This document shows, in pieces, positions 1-6,257 of a DNA stretch of 6,257 nt. The notes under the pieces are model-generated. The model did not search any database, was not told where the DNA came from, and saw only the letters and a program-made list of their open reading frames with translations. The translations under genes were made by a program, and so were the position numbers. The number at the start of each line of letters is the position of its first letter. The first letter of the stretch is position 1. Source of the stretch: DATGHS01 sp035307785. Lineage in GTDB: Bacteria > Planctomycetota > Planctomycetia > Gemmatales > Gemmataceae. The DNA is taken from assembly GCA_035307785.1 (NCBI GenBank), contig DATGHS010000057.1, positions 1 to 6,257 on the forward strand, in the 5' to 3' direction.

Positions 1-2690
1 AGATTTTGATACATCGATTCTGTCAGGAATGGCACAATCGGCGCCAGCAGCTTCGTGAGCGTCACCAGCACGGTGTAGAGCGTCTGGTACGCGGCGTCCT
101 TGTCGGGGCCGTGTTCGCTCTTCCAAAAGCGACGGCGGTTGCGACGGACGTACCAGTTGCTTAGCTTGTCATCGACGAAGCGCTCTGCTTCCAGGCAGAA
201 CCCCATCACGTCGTAGGATTCAAAACTCGCGCGCGCTTTCTGAATGAGCAACTGCAAATCGGAAAGAATCCAGCGGTCGATGTCGGGGCGCTCCCCGATG
301 GCCACTTGTGGCTTAGCGGGGTCAAATTCATCGAGGCGGGCGTAGTTGCAGAAGAAGGCGTACACGTTCCAAAGCTTCAGTACGAAATTCTTCCCCACCT
401 CGTCCGCCGGGCCGGGGCCGAAGTTGATGTTTGCCGCCGGGTTTTGGCGACAGTATAGCCAGCGAATTACGTCGGCGCCAATCGGCGGATAGGCGCCCTT
501 CACCACCTTTTCCCGTTTGCCGTCCAGAACAATGTCTTCTTCCCAGCACTTCGTGTAACCGGCCGGGAGTTCCTTGCGAGCCTGGTCTTCCACTTTCAGC
601 TTCGGGTCGCGCTCGGCAAACAACTCGAAACCATCACTGGCCGCGCCGTCGAAAGGGATGGCGTTGCCGGCACTTTTGTGCATCGGCTTCCCGTTCTGGT
701 CAAATACCGTGGCATGCCCCAGCAGCACCTTGAAGGGCGGGCGGTTCTCCATCATCGTGCTCATCGCCAGAATCGCGTAGAACCAGTTGCGGAACTGGCC
801 GGGGAAGCTCTCGGTGATGAAATCGGCCGGAAACCACTTTTCCCAGTAGGCGCGGTCCTTGTTGTAGCCCATCGTGGAATACGGCACGATGCCGGCGTCG
901 AGCCAGGGGTTGCCGACGTCTGGCACCCGGCTCATCGTCGCCTTGCACAGCGGGCAGGCGATCTTCACCTTGTCCACCCACGGCCGGTGCGGGCTGTGGC
1001 CTTCGAAATCTTTCCACCCCTCCACCGCGCGCTTCTGGAGCTCCTCCCGGCTGCCGATCACGTCGAAATGGTCGCATTTGTCGCAAACCCAGATGGGCAG
1101 CGCCAGGCCCCAAAAGCGCTTTTTCGAGATCATCCAATCGCCCATGTTATTGAGCCAGTCTTTCTCACGGGCCTTGCCGTTGATCGATTCGGGCAGAAAC
1201 TCCACCTGATCGACCACGCCGATGATCTCGTTCCGCCAACTCATGTTGATGTACCACTCATCCACCAGGCGGAAGAGCAGTTCCGTCTTACAGCGCCAGC
1301 AGTGCGGATAGCTGTGCGGGTACTGTTCCGTGGCGAAGAGCCGGTTCTTCTGCTGCAAGTTGAAGAAAATCCACTCGGCGGTTTTCGGATCGAGTGCGGA
1401 TTTGCCGCTCAGGTCACCGAAGCCACTCAGGAAAATCCCGTCTTCGCCCAGCGGAGCGATTGGCGGAATCTCCTGCTCTTTCCCAAGTTCGAAGTCTTCG
1501 GCGCCGCAACCCGGGGCAATGTGCACGATGCCGGTGCCTTCGGTTTCGCCGACGTCTTTCCAGGCGAGGACACGATGAGCATCGCGACCCGACACGGCCG
1601 GGGCCCACTTTTGCTTCAGCACAACGGTGGCGAGTTCCTGCGGATAGCCGCCCGCGTTTTGCTGAGCCGGAAGCGCATCGAAGGGCCCTTCGTACTTCCA
1701 GCCCACCATGTCCGAGCCTTTGATTTCACCAACGATCTCGAAGCCGCCTTTCTTCTCCTTGAACAGTTGCTCGATGGTCTTCAGCTTCGGCACGCCCTCC
1801 AGCCACTCCTTGCGCTTGAATTCTTCTTCTTTACGTTTGAAGGTGAAAGCACCTTTGGCGATGTAGTAGATTTCGTCCTGATACTTGACCTTGAGATAAG
1901 TCATCTCCGGGTTTACAGCCGCGGCCACGTTGCTGGTGAGCGTCCAGGGCGTGGTGGTCCAGACCAATAGATTCTCGCCGAGGCGATCTTTGAGCGGAAA
2001 CTTCAGAAACACCGATTTGTGGGCCACGAAGCGGTAGCCTTCGTGCATTTCCATCTGGCTGAGGCCGACGCCGCAGCGGGCGCACCAGGGCATGGAATCG
2101 AAGCCGCGGTAGACGAGGTTGCGCTGACGGCACTTCTTGAGAAAGGACCAGATCGTGTAGTTATTTCCCTCCGACATGGTGAAGTACGACTTGCGCTCAT
2201 CGGGCGGCTTGGTCCAGTCGGCATCGGTCACGTCCCAGTTCATCCACATGCCGAGCCGGATAGACTGGTCAGTCTGCCTTCGCGCGAACGTGTCGACGCG
2301 CTTCTTGCACAGCGTCACAAATTGGTCGATGCTGGCAAAGCGGTCGCCGGGGACGAGGTTCTCGATGTCGCGCTTCGACTTCAGATCCAGTTCCTTCTCC
2401 ACCTCCACTTCAACCCACAGCCCTTGGCAATCGAAGCCGTTCTGGTAGCGCATTTCATGCCCGGTCATGGCGAAGTAGCGCTGATAGCAGTCCTTGTAGG
2501 TCCGGCCCCAGGCATGGTGCACACCCATGGGGTTGTTAGCAGTGATCGGCCCGTCGAGAAACGACCATTTCGGCTTGCCACGATTCTTGGCCCGCAGCTT
2601 CTCGAACGCCTGGCTGGCGCCCCAGAACTCGAGGATTTGGCGCTCCAGCACCGGGAAATTGACCTGATTATCAACCTTCGCAAACGGCAT
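1..2690 (-). CDS. ileS: Isoleucyl-tRNA synthetase, type 2 (IleRS2), 3' end outside window
   Basis: This cytosolic class I aminoacyl-tRNA synthetase attaches isoleucine to tRNA(Ile) using ATP and edits misactivated valine. The minus-strand frame is open without a stop from the ATG at 2690 to the window edge, giving about 896 residues. I estimate that at least 150-200 C-terminal residues are missing. Near the N-terminus is DGPITANNPMGVHHAWGRTY (46-65), which holds the HIGH-equivalent as G56-V-H-H59. The CP1 editing domain shows TTTPWTL (245-251) and EGTGIVHIAPGCGAEDF (384-400), where D399 is the expected amino-group anchor. Cysteine pairs occur at 203/206, 464/467, 536/539 and 579/582, and the last two pairs probably bind zinc. 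SKKRFWG (522-528) precedes the returning catalytic core. The KMSKS-equivalent is PMHKS (669-673), then an apparent insertion before GADVIRWLY (738-746). The anticodon-binding domain begins with KLSNWYVRRNRRRFW (842-856). The start is fixed by an AAGGAG site five bases upstream. It is transcribed divergently from dapA. The family call is very secure; ValRS and LeuRS fit these motifs poorly. Confidence 0.97.
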   Translation of the reverse strand, partial: MPFAKVDNQVNFPVLERQILEFWGASQAFEKLRAKNRGKPKWSFLDGPITANNPMGVHHAWGRTYKDCYQRYFAMTGHEMRYQNGFDCQGLWVEVEVEKELDLKSKRDIENLVPGDRFASIDQFVTLCKKRVDTFARRQTDQSIRLGMWMNWDVTDADWTKPPDERKSYFTMSEGNNYTIWSFLKKCRQRNLVYRGFDSMPWCARCGVGLSQMEMHEGYRFVAHKSVFLKFPLKDRLGENLLVWTTTPWTLTSNVAAAVNPEMTYLKVKYQDEIYYIAKGAFTFKRKEEEFKRKEWLEGVPKLKTIEQLFKEKKGGFEIVGEIKGSDMVGWKYEGPFDALPAQQNAGGYPQELATVVLKQKWAPAVSGRDAHRVLAWKDVGETEGTGIVHIAPGCGAEDFELGKEQEIPPIAPLGEDGIFLSGFGDLSGKSALDPKTAEWIFFNLQQKNRLFATEQYPHSYPHCWRCKTELLFRLVDEWYINMSWRNEIIGVVDQVEFLPESINGKAREKDWLNNMGDWMISKKRFWGLALPIWVCDKCDHFDVIGSREELQKRAVEGWKDFEGHSPHRPWVDKVKIACPLCKATMSRVPDVGNPWLDAGIVPYSTMGYNKDRAYWEKWFPADFITESFPGQFRNWFYAILAMSTMMENRPPFKVLLGHATVFDQNGKPMHKSAGNAIPFDGAASDGFELFAERDPKLKVEDQARKELPAGYTKCWEEDIVLDGKREKVVKGAYPPIGADVIRWLYCRQNPAANINFGPGPADEVGKNFVLKLWNVYAFFCNYARLDEFDPAKPQVAIGERPDIDRWILSDLQLLIQKARASFESYDVMGFCLEAERFVDDKLSNWYVRRNRRRFWKSEHGPDKDAAYQTLYTVLVTLTKLLAPIVPFLTESMYQN

Positions 2691-2695
2691 GATGA

Positions 2696-2701
2696 CTCCT
2701 T
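2696..2701 (-). promoter_or_regulatory. Shine-Dalgarno site of ileS
   Basis: AAGGAG on the minus strand, five bases before the ATG at 2690. It supports that ATG as the ileS start. The protein from there begins MPFAKVDNQVNFPVLERQIL, a normal IleRS N-terminus. Confidence 0.8.
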
Positions 2702-2736
2702 GAACCTGATTCTGCGTATCAAATCAGTTTATAGGA

Positions 2737-2834
2737 GAATTCGGAATGCGGAATTCGGAATGCGGAATGGAAGAGCGAAGAGTTTTTGCGGTTCGCCATT
2801 CAATTCCGCATTCCGCAATTCGAATTCCGCATTT
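2737..2834. repeat. Long imperfect inverted repeat of GGAATGCGGAATTC-type units
   Basis: The left arm contains two perfect tandem copies of the 14-mer GAATTCGGAATGCG (2737-2750 and 2751-2764), followed by GAATGG. The right arm carries the reverse complement of the same words. AATGCGGAATTCG at 2745-2757 pairs with 2821-2833 (13 bp), and GGAATGCGGAAT at 2757-2768 pairs with 2803-2814 (12 bp). Between the arms lie about 25-34 bases that do not belong to the repeat. The element holds three EcoRI-type GAATTC sites. It sits between the divergent ileS and dapA genes, closer to ileS. It could be a non-autonomous, REP- or MITE-like genomic repeat, or a large cruciform-forming site. It has no coding capacity. 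Because it lies upstream of both genes, it is not a terminator for either. Confidence 0.8.
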
Positions 2835-2867
2835 ACGAGTTCTGGCCAGGACCTTCAATCACTCGTA
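2834..2867. promoter_or_regulatory. Small dyad TACGAGT-N20-ACTCGTA upstream of dapA
   Basis: A perfect 7-bp inverted repeat: TACGAGT at 2834-2840 and ACTCGTA at 2861-2867, with 20 bases between. The spacing puts the half-sites roughly 2.5 helical turns apart. It lies 44-77 bases before the preferred dapA start, at the outer edge of the larger inverted repeat. It could be an operator or a 5'-leader hairpin. Dyads of this length also arise by chance, so the call is weak. Confidence 0.25.
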
Positions 2868-2900
2868 GCCTGATCCTAGCGCTGCATCTGATGCGGGAAT

Positions 2901-2904
2901 GAGG
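2901..2904 (+). promoter_or_regulatory. Shine-Dalgarno site that decides the dapA start
   Basis: GAGG (in GAGGTG, 2901-2906) lies six bases before the ATG at 2911. The in-frame ATG at 2899 overlaps this site and has only a weak GCGGGA before it. The downstream ATG is therefore preferred; using 2899 would add MRWP. Confidence 0.6.
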
Positions 2905-2910
2905 TGGCCG

Positions 2911-3798
2911 ATGTCCACGCGAGGCGATCTGTTTGCGGGCCTGACCGTGGCCCTGGTAACTCCATTTCGGAACGGTCAAATCGATACCGAAGAGTTGAAC
3001 CGGCTCGTCGATTGGCACGTCGAGCAAGGGACCGATTGCCTGGCCCCGGTTGGCACGACCGGCGAATCCCCGACACTCGACCATGAAGAGCATGAAAAAG
3101 TAATGGCCGCCGTGGTGGAGCGGGCCCGTGGCCGCATCAAGACCATGCCCGGCACCGGTTCGAACAGCACCCGCGAAGCGATTCGGCTCACAAAGTTCGC
3201 GAAGAAGTGTGGCGCCACTGGCGCGCTGATGGTGGGGCCGTATTACAACAAGCCCACGCAGGATGGCTACTACCGGCACTTCGCCGCCGTGGCCGAGGCC
3301 GTGGACCTTCCCATTGTGCTGTACAATATTCCGGGGCGCACAGGATCGAATATTCTGCCGGAAACCATGGCCCGGCTGGCCGAGTATCCGCAATTCGTGG
3401 CCGTGAAGGAAGCCACCGGTTCGCTCGATCAGGCGTCGCAGATCATGCAGTTGTGTGACCTGGCCATCCTCTCCGGCGACGACAGCCTGACGCTGCCGCT
3501 GATGAGCATCGGCGGCAAGGGCGTAGTTTCGGTGGTGGGAAACATCATCCCCAAGGACATGAAGGCGCTGATCGCGGCCGTGCAGAAGGGCAACTTGGCC
3601 GAAGCGCAAAAGTGGCATCGCAAACTCTTCCCGCTCTGCCGCGACATGCTCAGCGTGGCCACGAATCCGATTCCGATTAAGACGGCGCTGAAGCTGCTGG
3701 GCCACGCCACCGGCGAAATGCGCCTGCCGCTGTGCGCGCTGGACGCGGCCGGCGAAGCGAAGATTCGCAAGACCCTGGTGGAATATGGATTGATGTAA
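2911..3798 (+). CDS. dapA: 4-hydroxy-tetrahydrodipicolinate synthase
   Basis: This cytosolic TIM-barrel aldolase condenses pyruvate with aspartate-4-semialdehyde, the first committed step to diaminopimelate (peptidoglycan) and lysine. From the preferred start it has 295 residues, close to the usual ~290-300. Numbered from that start, the GTTGES motif supplies the two active-site threonines (T49, T50). YYNKPTQDG carries the tyrosine contributed across the dimer (Y112). LYNIPGRTG carries the catalytic Y138 and R143, which binds the substrate carboxylate. AVKEATG carries the Schiff-base lysine K166. SGDD near 188-191 is the usual glycine-containing loop, and TNPIPIKTAL is typical of the C-terminal helices. 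All key residues are present, so the enzyme should be active. The exact DapA call rests on the complete triad plus R143; N-acetylneuraminate lyase and other family members lack part of this set. The WD40 gene follows after 31 bases. An in-frame ATG at 2899 is an alternative start. Confidence 0.95.
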   Translation: MSTRGDLFAGLTVALVTPFRNGQIDTEELNRLVDWHVEQGTDCLAPVGTTGESPTLDHEEHEKVMAAVVERARGRIKTMPGTGSNSTREAIRLTKFAKKCGATGALMVGPYYNKPTQDGYYRHFAAVAEAVDLPIVLYNIPGRTGSNILPETMARLAEYPQFVAVKEATGSLDQASQIMQLCDLAILSGDDSLTLPLMSIGGKGVVSVVGNIIPKDMKALIAAVQKGNLAEAQKWHRKLFPLCRDMLSVATNPIPIKTALKLLGHATGEMRLPLCALDAAGEAKIRKTLVEYGLM

Positions 3799-3817
3799 GG
3801 CCGCTCGCGGCTTCGCC

Positions 3818-3822
3818 GGAGG
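3818..3822 (+). promoter_or_regulatory. Shine-Dalgarno site of the WD40 gene
   Basis: GGAGG lies seven bases before the ATG at 3830, inside the 31-base gap after dapA. A second ATG follows immediately at 3833, so the protein begins MM or M. The closeness to the dapA stop is compatible with one transcript. Confidence 0.7.
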
Positions 3823-3829
3823 GACTACT

Positions 3830-3901
3830 ATGATGAAGTTTGTCCCGTATTGCCTGTTCTTATTGCACTTCACATTCTTTGCTGAGCTAATTGCCGCTGC
3901 C
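3830..3901 (+). other. Signal peptide of the WD40 protein
   Basis: Codons 1-24 encode a lysine at position 3, a hydrophobic core rich in F and L (about residues 4-21), and an A-A-A cleavage site before ELPPVDFYGD. This is a typical Sec signal peptide. The cysteine at residue 8 is inside the core and not in a lipobox, so lipoprotein processing is unlikely. Confidence 0.8.
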
Positions 3902-6127
3902 GAACTGCCGCCGGTTGATTTTTATGGCGACGCGTTGCCGGAAGGCGCTGTCGCCAGGATGGGCTCAATAAAACTGCGCCATGCCGGGTTGAGCGATTTT
4001 CGTGTCCTTTCTGATGGCAAAACGATTGTCACTTCAGGCAATGACCGGATCGAGCGCTTTTGGGACATTGCAACCGGTCGCCAGTTGCGCGCAGTTAAAT
4101 TGCAAGGTACTGGTGACTGCTCTCGGGGGATCGACCTCTCTCGCGACGGCAAGCTGCTGGCGGGTTATGATGGCGCAAAACTCACTTTTTGGGATGTCGA
4201 AACCGGAAAGGAACTGAAGACGCTCCCCGGCCCGGGCGGAGATGTCGGGTTCCTTTGGTTCTCACCCGATAACAATAAGCTTGCTGTGGGGAAAATCGGA
4301 GACCGGGGCGTTACCCTTTGCGATTGGAAGAATGCCAAAGAGTCACACCTTGCCCTATCGCAACCCGCGCCCAATCCGCAGTTCGGCGGCGCGGACAGTA
4401 CTTTCCACGGCGGTTTCTCTCCGGACGGGAAGTTATTTGTTTTCGGTATCCATTGGGACCAGCCATTAGTGGTTTTCGACCTGGCGAGTGGCCGCGAACT
4501 TCACTCTTGGAACTGTTATGCTAGCGTTTCCGCTTTCTCGCCAGACAGCAAGCGCCTGGCGGTCTCCAGCATGCAAAACGACAACGGCGAGCGCCGAACA
4601 CTCATACGAATATTCGACATGGAGAGCGGTAAGGAAACAGCTCAATTCCCGATGGGCGATCAAGGATCTTTTTTCTCGTTGGCCTTCTCGCCGGACGGCA
4701 AGATGCTCGCATGTTGCTTTTCGGACCGGAGCTGTCTGCTTGATTGCACCAATGGAAAGGTATTGCACCGTTTGTCGGGCAGGCCGATCACAGTAGCCTT
4801 TACCCCCGACGGCAAGTTTTTGGTCGCCAGCACGGGTCATTTGCTGCGTCTTTGGGACGTTGCGACCGGCAAGGAGCTTCAAGACCGGCCGGGGGAATTT
4901 GGTTATACGCCCGTGCTGGCGGTGAGTCCGGACGGTCAGCTTTTGGCATCGGGCGATTGGATGGAGCAATCCGTAACCATTTGGGATTCGGCGTCCGGGC
5001 GCTTGGCGCAATCGCTGCCGCTTAAAGGAAAAGAGAGATACGTCCGCAGCCTGGCGTTCTCAGCAGATGGCCAAACGCTAGTAGCGTGCCAGGGAATGGG
5101 CTTTCTGCAATTCTGGAATACGGCATCGGGCAAAGAGCTGCGCTCGATTCAACTCCTCGATCCGGCGCGGCCCAATTCGCAAGAGCTTTATCTTTATCAG
5201 CTTCGCGTGTCTCCAGACGTCAAATATGTGTCTACCCTCGATATGACGTATGAAATCGGAGCAAAGCCGCGCTTGGCGCTTTGGGACACGATCAGCGGCA
5301 AGTTACAGCAACAATCATCGTTTCCAACGCTGGGCGGCCAAGCCCGCGCAGGCGCGTGGTCGGACGAAGGCAAGCTGTTGGCTCTAGGAGCCCAAGATCA
5401 GTTGATTGTCATGGGGCCGAATCAAGAGGTGTTGCAGCTGACGATATCCGGCACCTGGAATGGTGGCCCGCTGGAGGCCTCGCCGGATGGACGGCTTCTA
5501 GCAGCGCGGCGCAAAGACGGTGTAGGGATTTGGGAATCTGCTAGCGCCACGGAAATCGTGCGACTCAAGGTTGAAGGAATTGATCACTTGGCATTAGTGC
5601 CGGGCAATCGTTTTCTGGTTACGGCCGACCGGGAATCGCTCCACGTGTGGGACCTTGCTACGGGTGACGAGCGAATGCACCGGCAGCTTTCCATGCCGGT
5701 CCTTCGCATGATTCTGTCGCCAGACGGAAAGCGTGCATTCACGGCAATGTCCGATGGCACCGCATTGGTATGGGACCTATCTTCGGCATTGACCGCGAAA
5801 GGGAAGTTGGCCAAGGAATCAGGCGAAAAAGAAATTGCTGACTGGTGGGACGACTTAAAGAGCGACGCCTACGACGCCATTTGGCGACTGGAAGAAGCCC
5901 CGCCCGATTTGGTCACCTCGTTTCTTTGCACGAATCTCAAGCCCCCCGACGCCGGGAAAGGGAATTCCGCAGAAGTAATTCGCCGGCGGCGCGCGATCCA
6001 GGTGCTCGAGCGAATTGCATCTGAAGATGCAAAGAAGTTGCTTACCGAGCTTGCGCGTGGGCCTGCCGACGCACAAGAGACACATGCCGCAAAAGCGTCG
6101 TTGCGACGCCTGTCTCAGAAGCCTTAG
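3830..6127 (+). CDS. Exported WD40-repeat (double beta-propeller) protein with helical C-terminal tail
   Basis: The 765-residue product begins with a signal peptide: MMK, a hydrophobic stretch, and a likely cut after A22-A-A24. There is no lipobox, so a periplasmic or surface location is inferred. The mature part is almost all WD40 repeats. I count 14 blade-ending signatures of the W-D-x-x-[ST]-G-K type, at about 77, 120, 163, 215, 261, 303, 341, 384, 428, 484, 527, 567, 606 and 647, most of them preceded by an SPDGK-like turn. This fits two seven-bladed propellers in tandem. The blades at 527 (VMGPNQEVL) and 303 (LLDCTNGKV) are the most degenerate. After residue ~655 comes a helical tail with IADWWDDL, AYDAIWRL and RRAIQVLERI. 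Such tails are common in planctomycete WD40 proteins, but here the middle of the tail looks missing. WD40 propellers are binding scaffolds; no catalytic domain or ligand can be named. It lies between dapA and carA on the same strand. Its third codon positions look less GC-rich than those of dapA. Confidence 0.92.
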   Translation: MMKFVPYCLFLLHFTFFAELIAAAELPPVDFYGDALPEGAVARMGSIKLRHAGLSDFRVLSDGKTIVTSGNDRIERFWDIATGRQLRAVKLQGTGDCSRGIDLSRDGKLLAGYDGAKLTFWDVETGKELKTLPGPGGDVGFLWFSPDNNKLAVGKIGDRGVTLCDWKNAKESHLALSQPAPNPQFGGADSTFHGGFSPDGKLFVFGIHWDQPLVVFDLASGRELHSWNCYASVSAFSPDSKRLAVSSMQNDNGERRTLIRIFDMESGKETAQFPMGDQGSFFSLAFSPDGKMLACCFSDRSCLLDCTNGKVLHRLSGRPITVAFTPDGKFLVASTGHLLRLWDVATGKELQDRPGEFGYTPVLAVSPDGQLLASGDWMEQSVTIWDSASGRLAQSLPLKGKERYVRSLAFSADGQTLVACQGMGFLQFWNTASGKELRSIQLLDPARPNSQELYLYQLRVSPDVKYVSTLDMTYEIGAKPRLALWDTISGKLQQQSSFPTLGGQARAGAWSDEGKLLALGAQDQLIVMGPNQEVLQLTISGTWNGGPLEASPDGRLLAARRKDGVGIWESASATEIVRLKVEGIDHLALVPGNRFLVTADRESLHVWDLATGDERMHRQLSMPVLRMILSPDGKRAFTAMSDGTALVWDLSSALTAKGKLAKESGEKEIADWWDDLKSDAYDAIWRLEEAPPDLVTSFLCTNLKPPDAGKGNSAEVIRRRRAIQVLERIASEDAKKLLTELARGPADAQETHAAKASLRRLSQKP

Positions 6128-6184
6128 CGTAAATGTGCGGTAATGGTTTTTCGATTTGCGTTCCATAGCTTATTTGAAGCGCCT

Positions 6185-6257
6185 ATGACCCCACGCACCG
6201 CCAAACTCGCCCTCGAAGACGGCACCGTATACACCGGCAGCGCGTTCGGCGCCGCCG
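6185..6257 (+). CDS. carA: Carbamoyl-phosphate synthase small subunit, N-terminal fragment
   Basis: Only 24 codons are visible before the window edge: MTPRTAKLALEDGTVYTGSA followed by FGAA. The block LALEDGTVYTGSAFGA closely matches the start of CarA proteins, which normally open with a leader and then LxLEDGTxFxGxxFGA. CarA is the glutaminase subunit that feeds ammonia to CarB, making carbamoyl phosphate for arginine and pyrimidine synthesis. The catalytic cysteine domain lies beyond the window. A weak GAAG at 6176-6179 is five bases before the ATG. The 57-base gap after the WD40 stop (6128-6184) is AT-rich and shows no clear terminator or convincing promoter. The call rests on a short motif, but a characteristic one. 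Confidence 0.85.
   Translation, partial: MTPRTAKLALEDGTVYTGSAFGAA

Noticed and set aside
678..1970. Plus-strand open frame of 430 codons opposite ileS
   Set aside because: It lies entirely antisense to a clearly conserved IleRS. Its protein is a low-complexity mix rich in H, R, A and L with no recognisable motif, as expected from the complement of a GC-rich gene.
2702..2740. TATAAA-like box on the minus strand as an ileS -10 element
   Set aside because: No matching -35 at a normal distance was found; the expected position falls within the repeated GAATTCGGAATGCG units.
2019..2873. Plus-strand open frame of 284 codons running into the intergenic repeat
   Set aside because: Most of it is antisense to the N-terminal half of ileS, and its last part is simply translated inverted repeat. 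No domain or good ribosome site is seen.
2884..2894. GCATCTGATGC palindrome just before dapA
   Set aside because: A five-base dyad with one central base is too short to call a site or a stable hairpin.
3797..3820. GC-rich CCGCTCGCGG hairpin after dapA as a terminator
   Set aside because: The stem is only four base pairs with a two-base loop and no following T run, and the next gene's ribosome site begins immediately after it.
2833..3873. Minus-strand open frame of 346 codons opposite dapA
   Set aside because: It is a complete shadow of dapA, whose catalytic residues are all intact. Its translation, rich in H, R, G and Q, shows no family resemblance.
6128..6184. AT-rich gap before carA as a promoter
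   Set aside because: No pair of -35 and -10 like boxes with reasonable spacing could be found, so I do not call a promoter.

Overview
The window most likely comes from a planctomycete (Planctomycetota), perhaps from the Pirellulales. Three things point there. The isoleucyl-tRNA synthetase is of the type 2 (IleRS2, eukaryote-like) form. There is a large secreted WD40 protein with the C-terminal helical tail common in planctomycete WD40 proteins. The base composition is moderately GC-rich by eye. The phylum is an inference; no rRNA or other decisive marker is present.

Layout. Positions 1-2690 on the minus strand hold the first ~896 codons of ileS, whose 3' end lies outside the window. Positions 2691-2910 are a divergent intergenic region. 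It carries a long imperfect inverted repeat built from GGAATGCGGAATTC-like units (about 2737-2834) and a second small dyad, TACGAGT/ACTCGTA. On the plus strand follow dapA (2911-3798, 4-hydroxy-tetrahydrodipicolinate synthase), a 765-residue exported WD40 protein (3830-6127), and the first 24 codons of carA (from 6185, carbamoyl-phosphate synthase small subunit), cut by the window edge.

How the genes relate. ileS charges tRNA(Ile). dapA commits aspartate semialdehyde to lysine and diaminopimelate. carA makes carbamoyl phosphate for arginine and pyrimidines. These are housekeeping genes. The WD40 gene lies 31 bases after dapA and 57 bases before carA in the same direction, so co-transcription is possible, but no functional link to its neighbours is visible.

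The main points of interest are in otherwise ordinary genes: an IleRS with a swapped class I signature (GVHH in place of HIGH), a divergent KMSKS loop (PMHKS) followed by an apparent insertion, the EcoRI-site-rich inverted repeat between the divergent genes, and a WD40 protein with 14 recognisable blades and an apparently shortened C-terminal tail. I found no CRISPR array, RNA gene, transposase, toxin-antitoxin or defence system, and nothing that amounts to a new multi-gene system.
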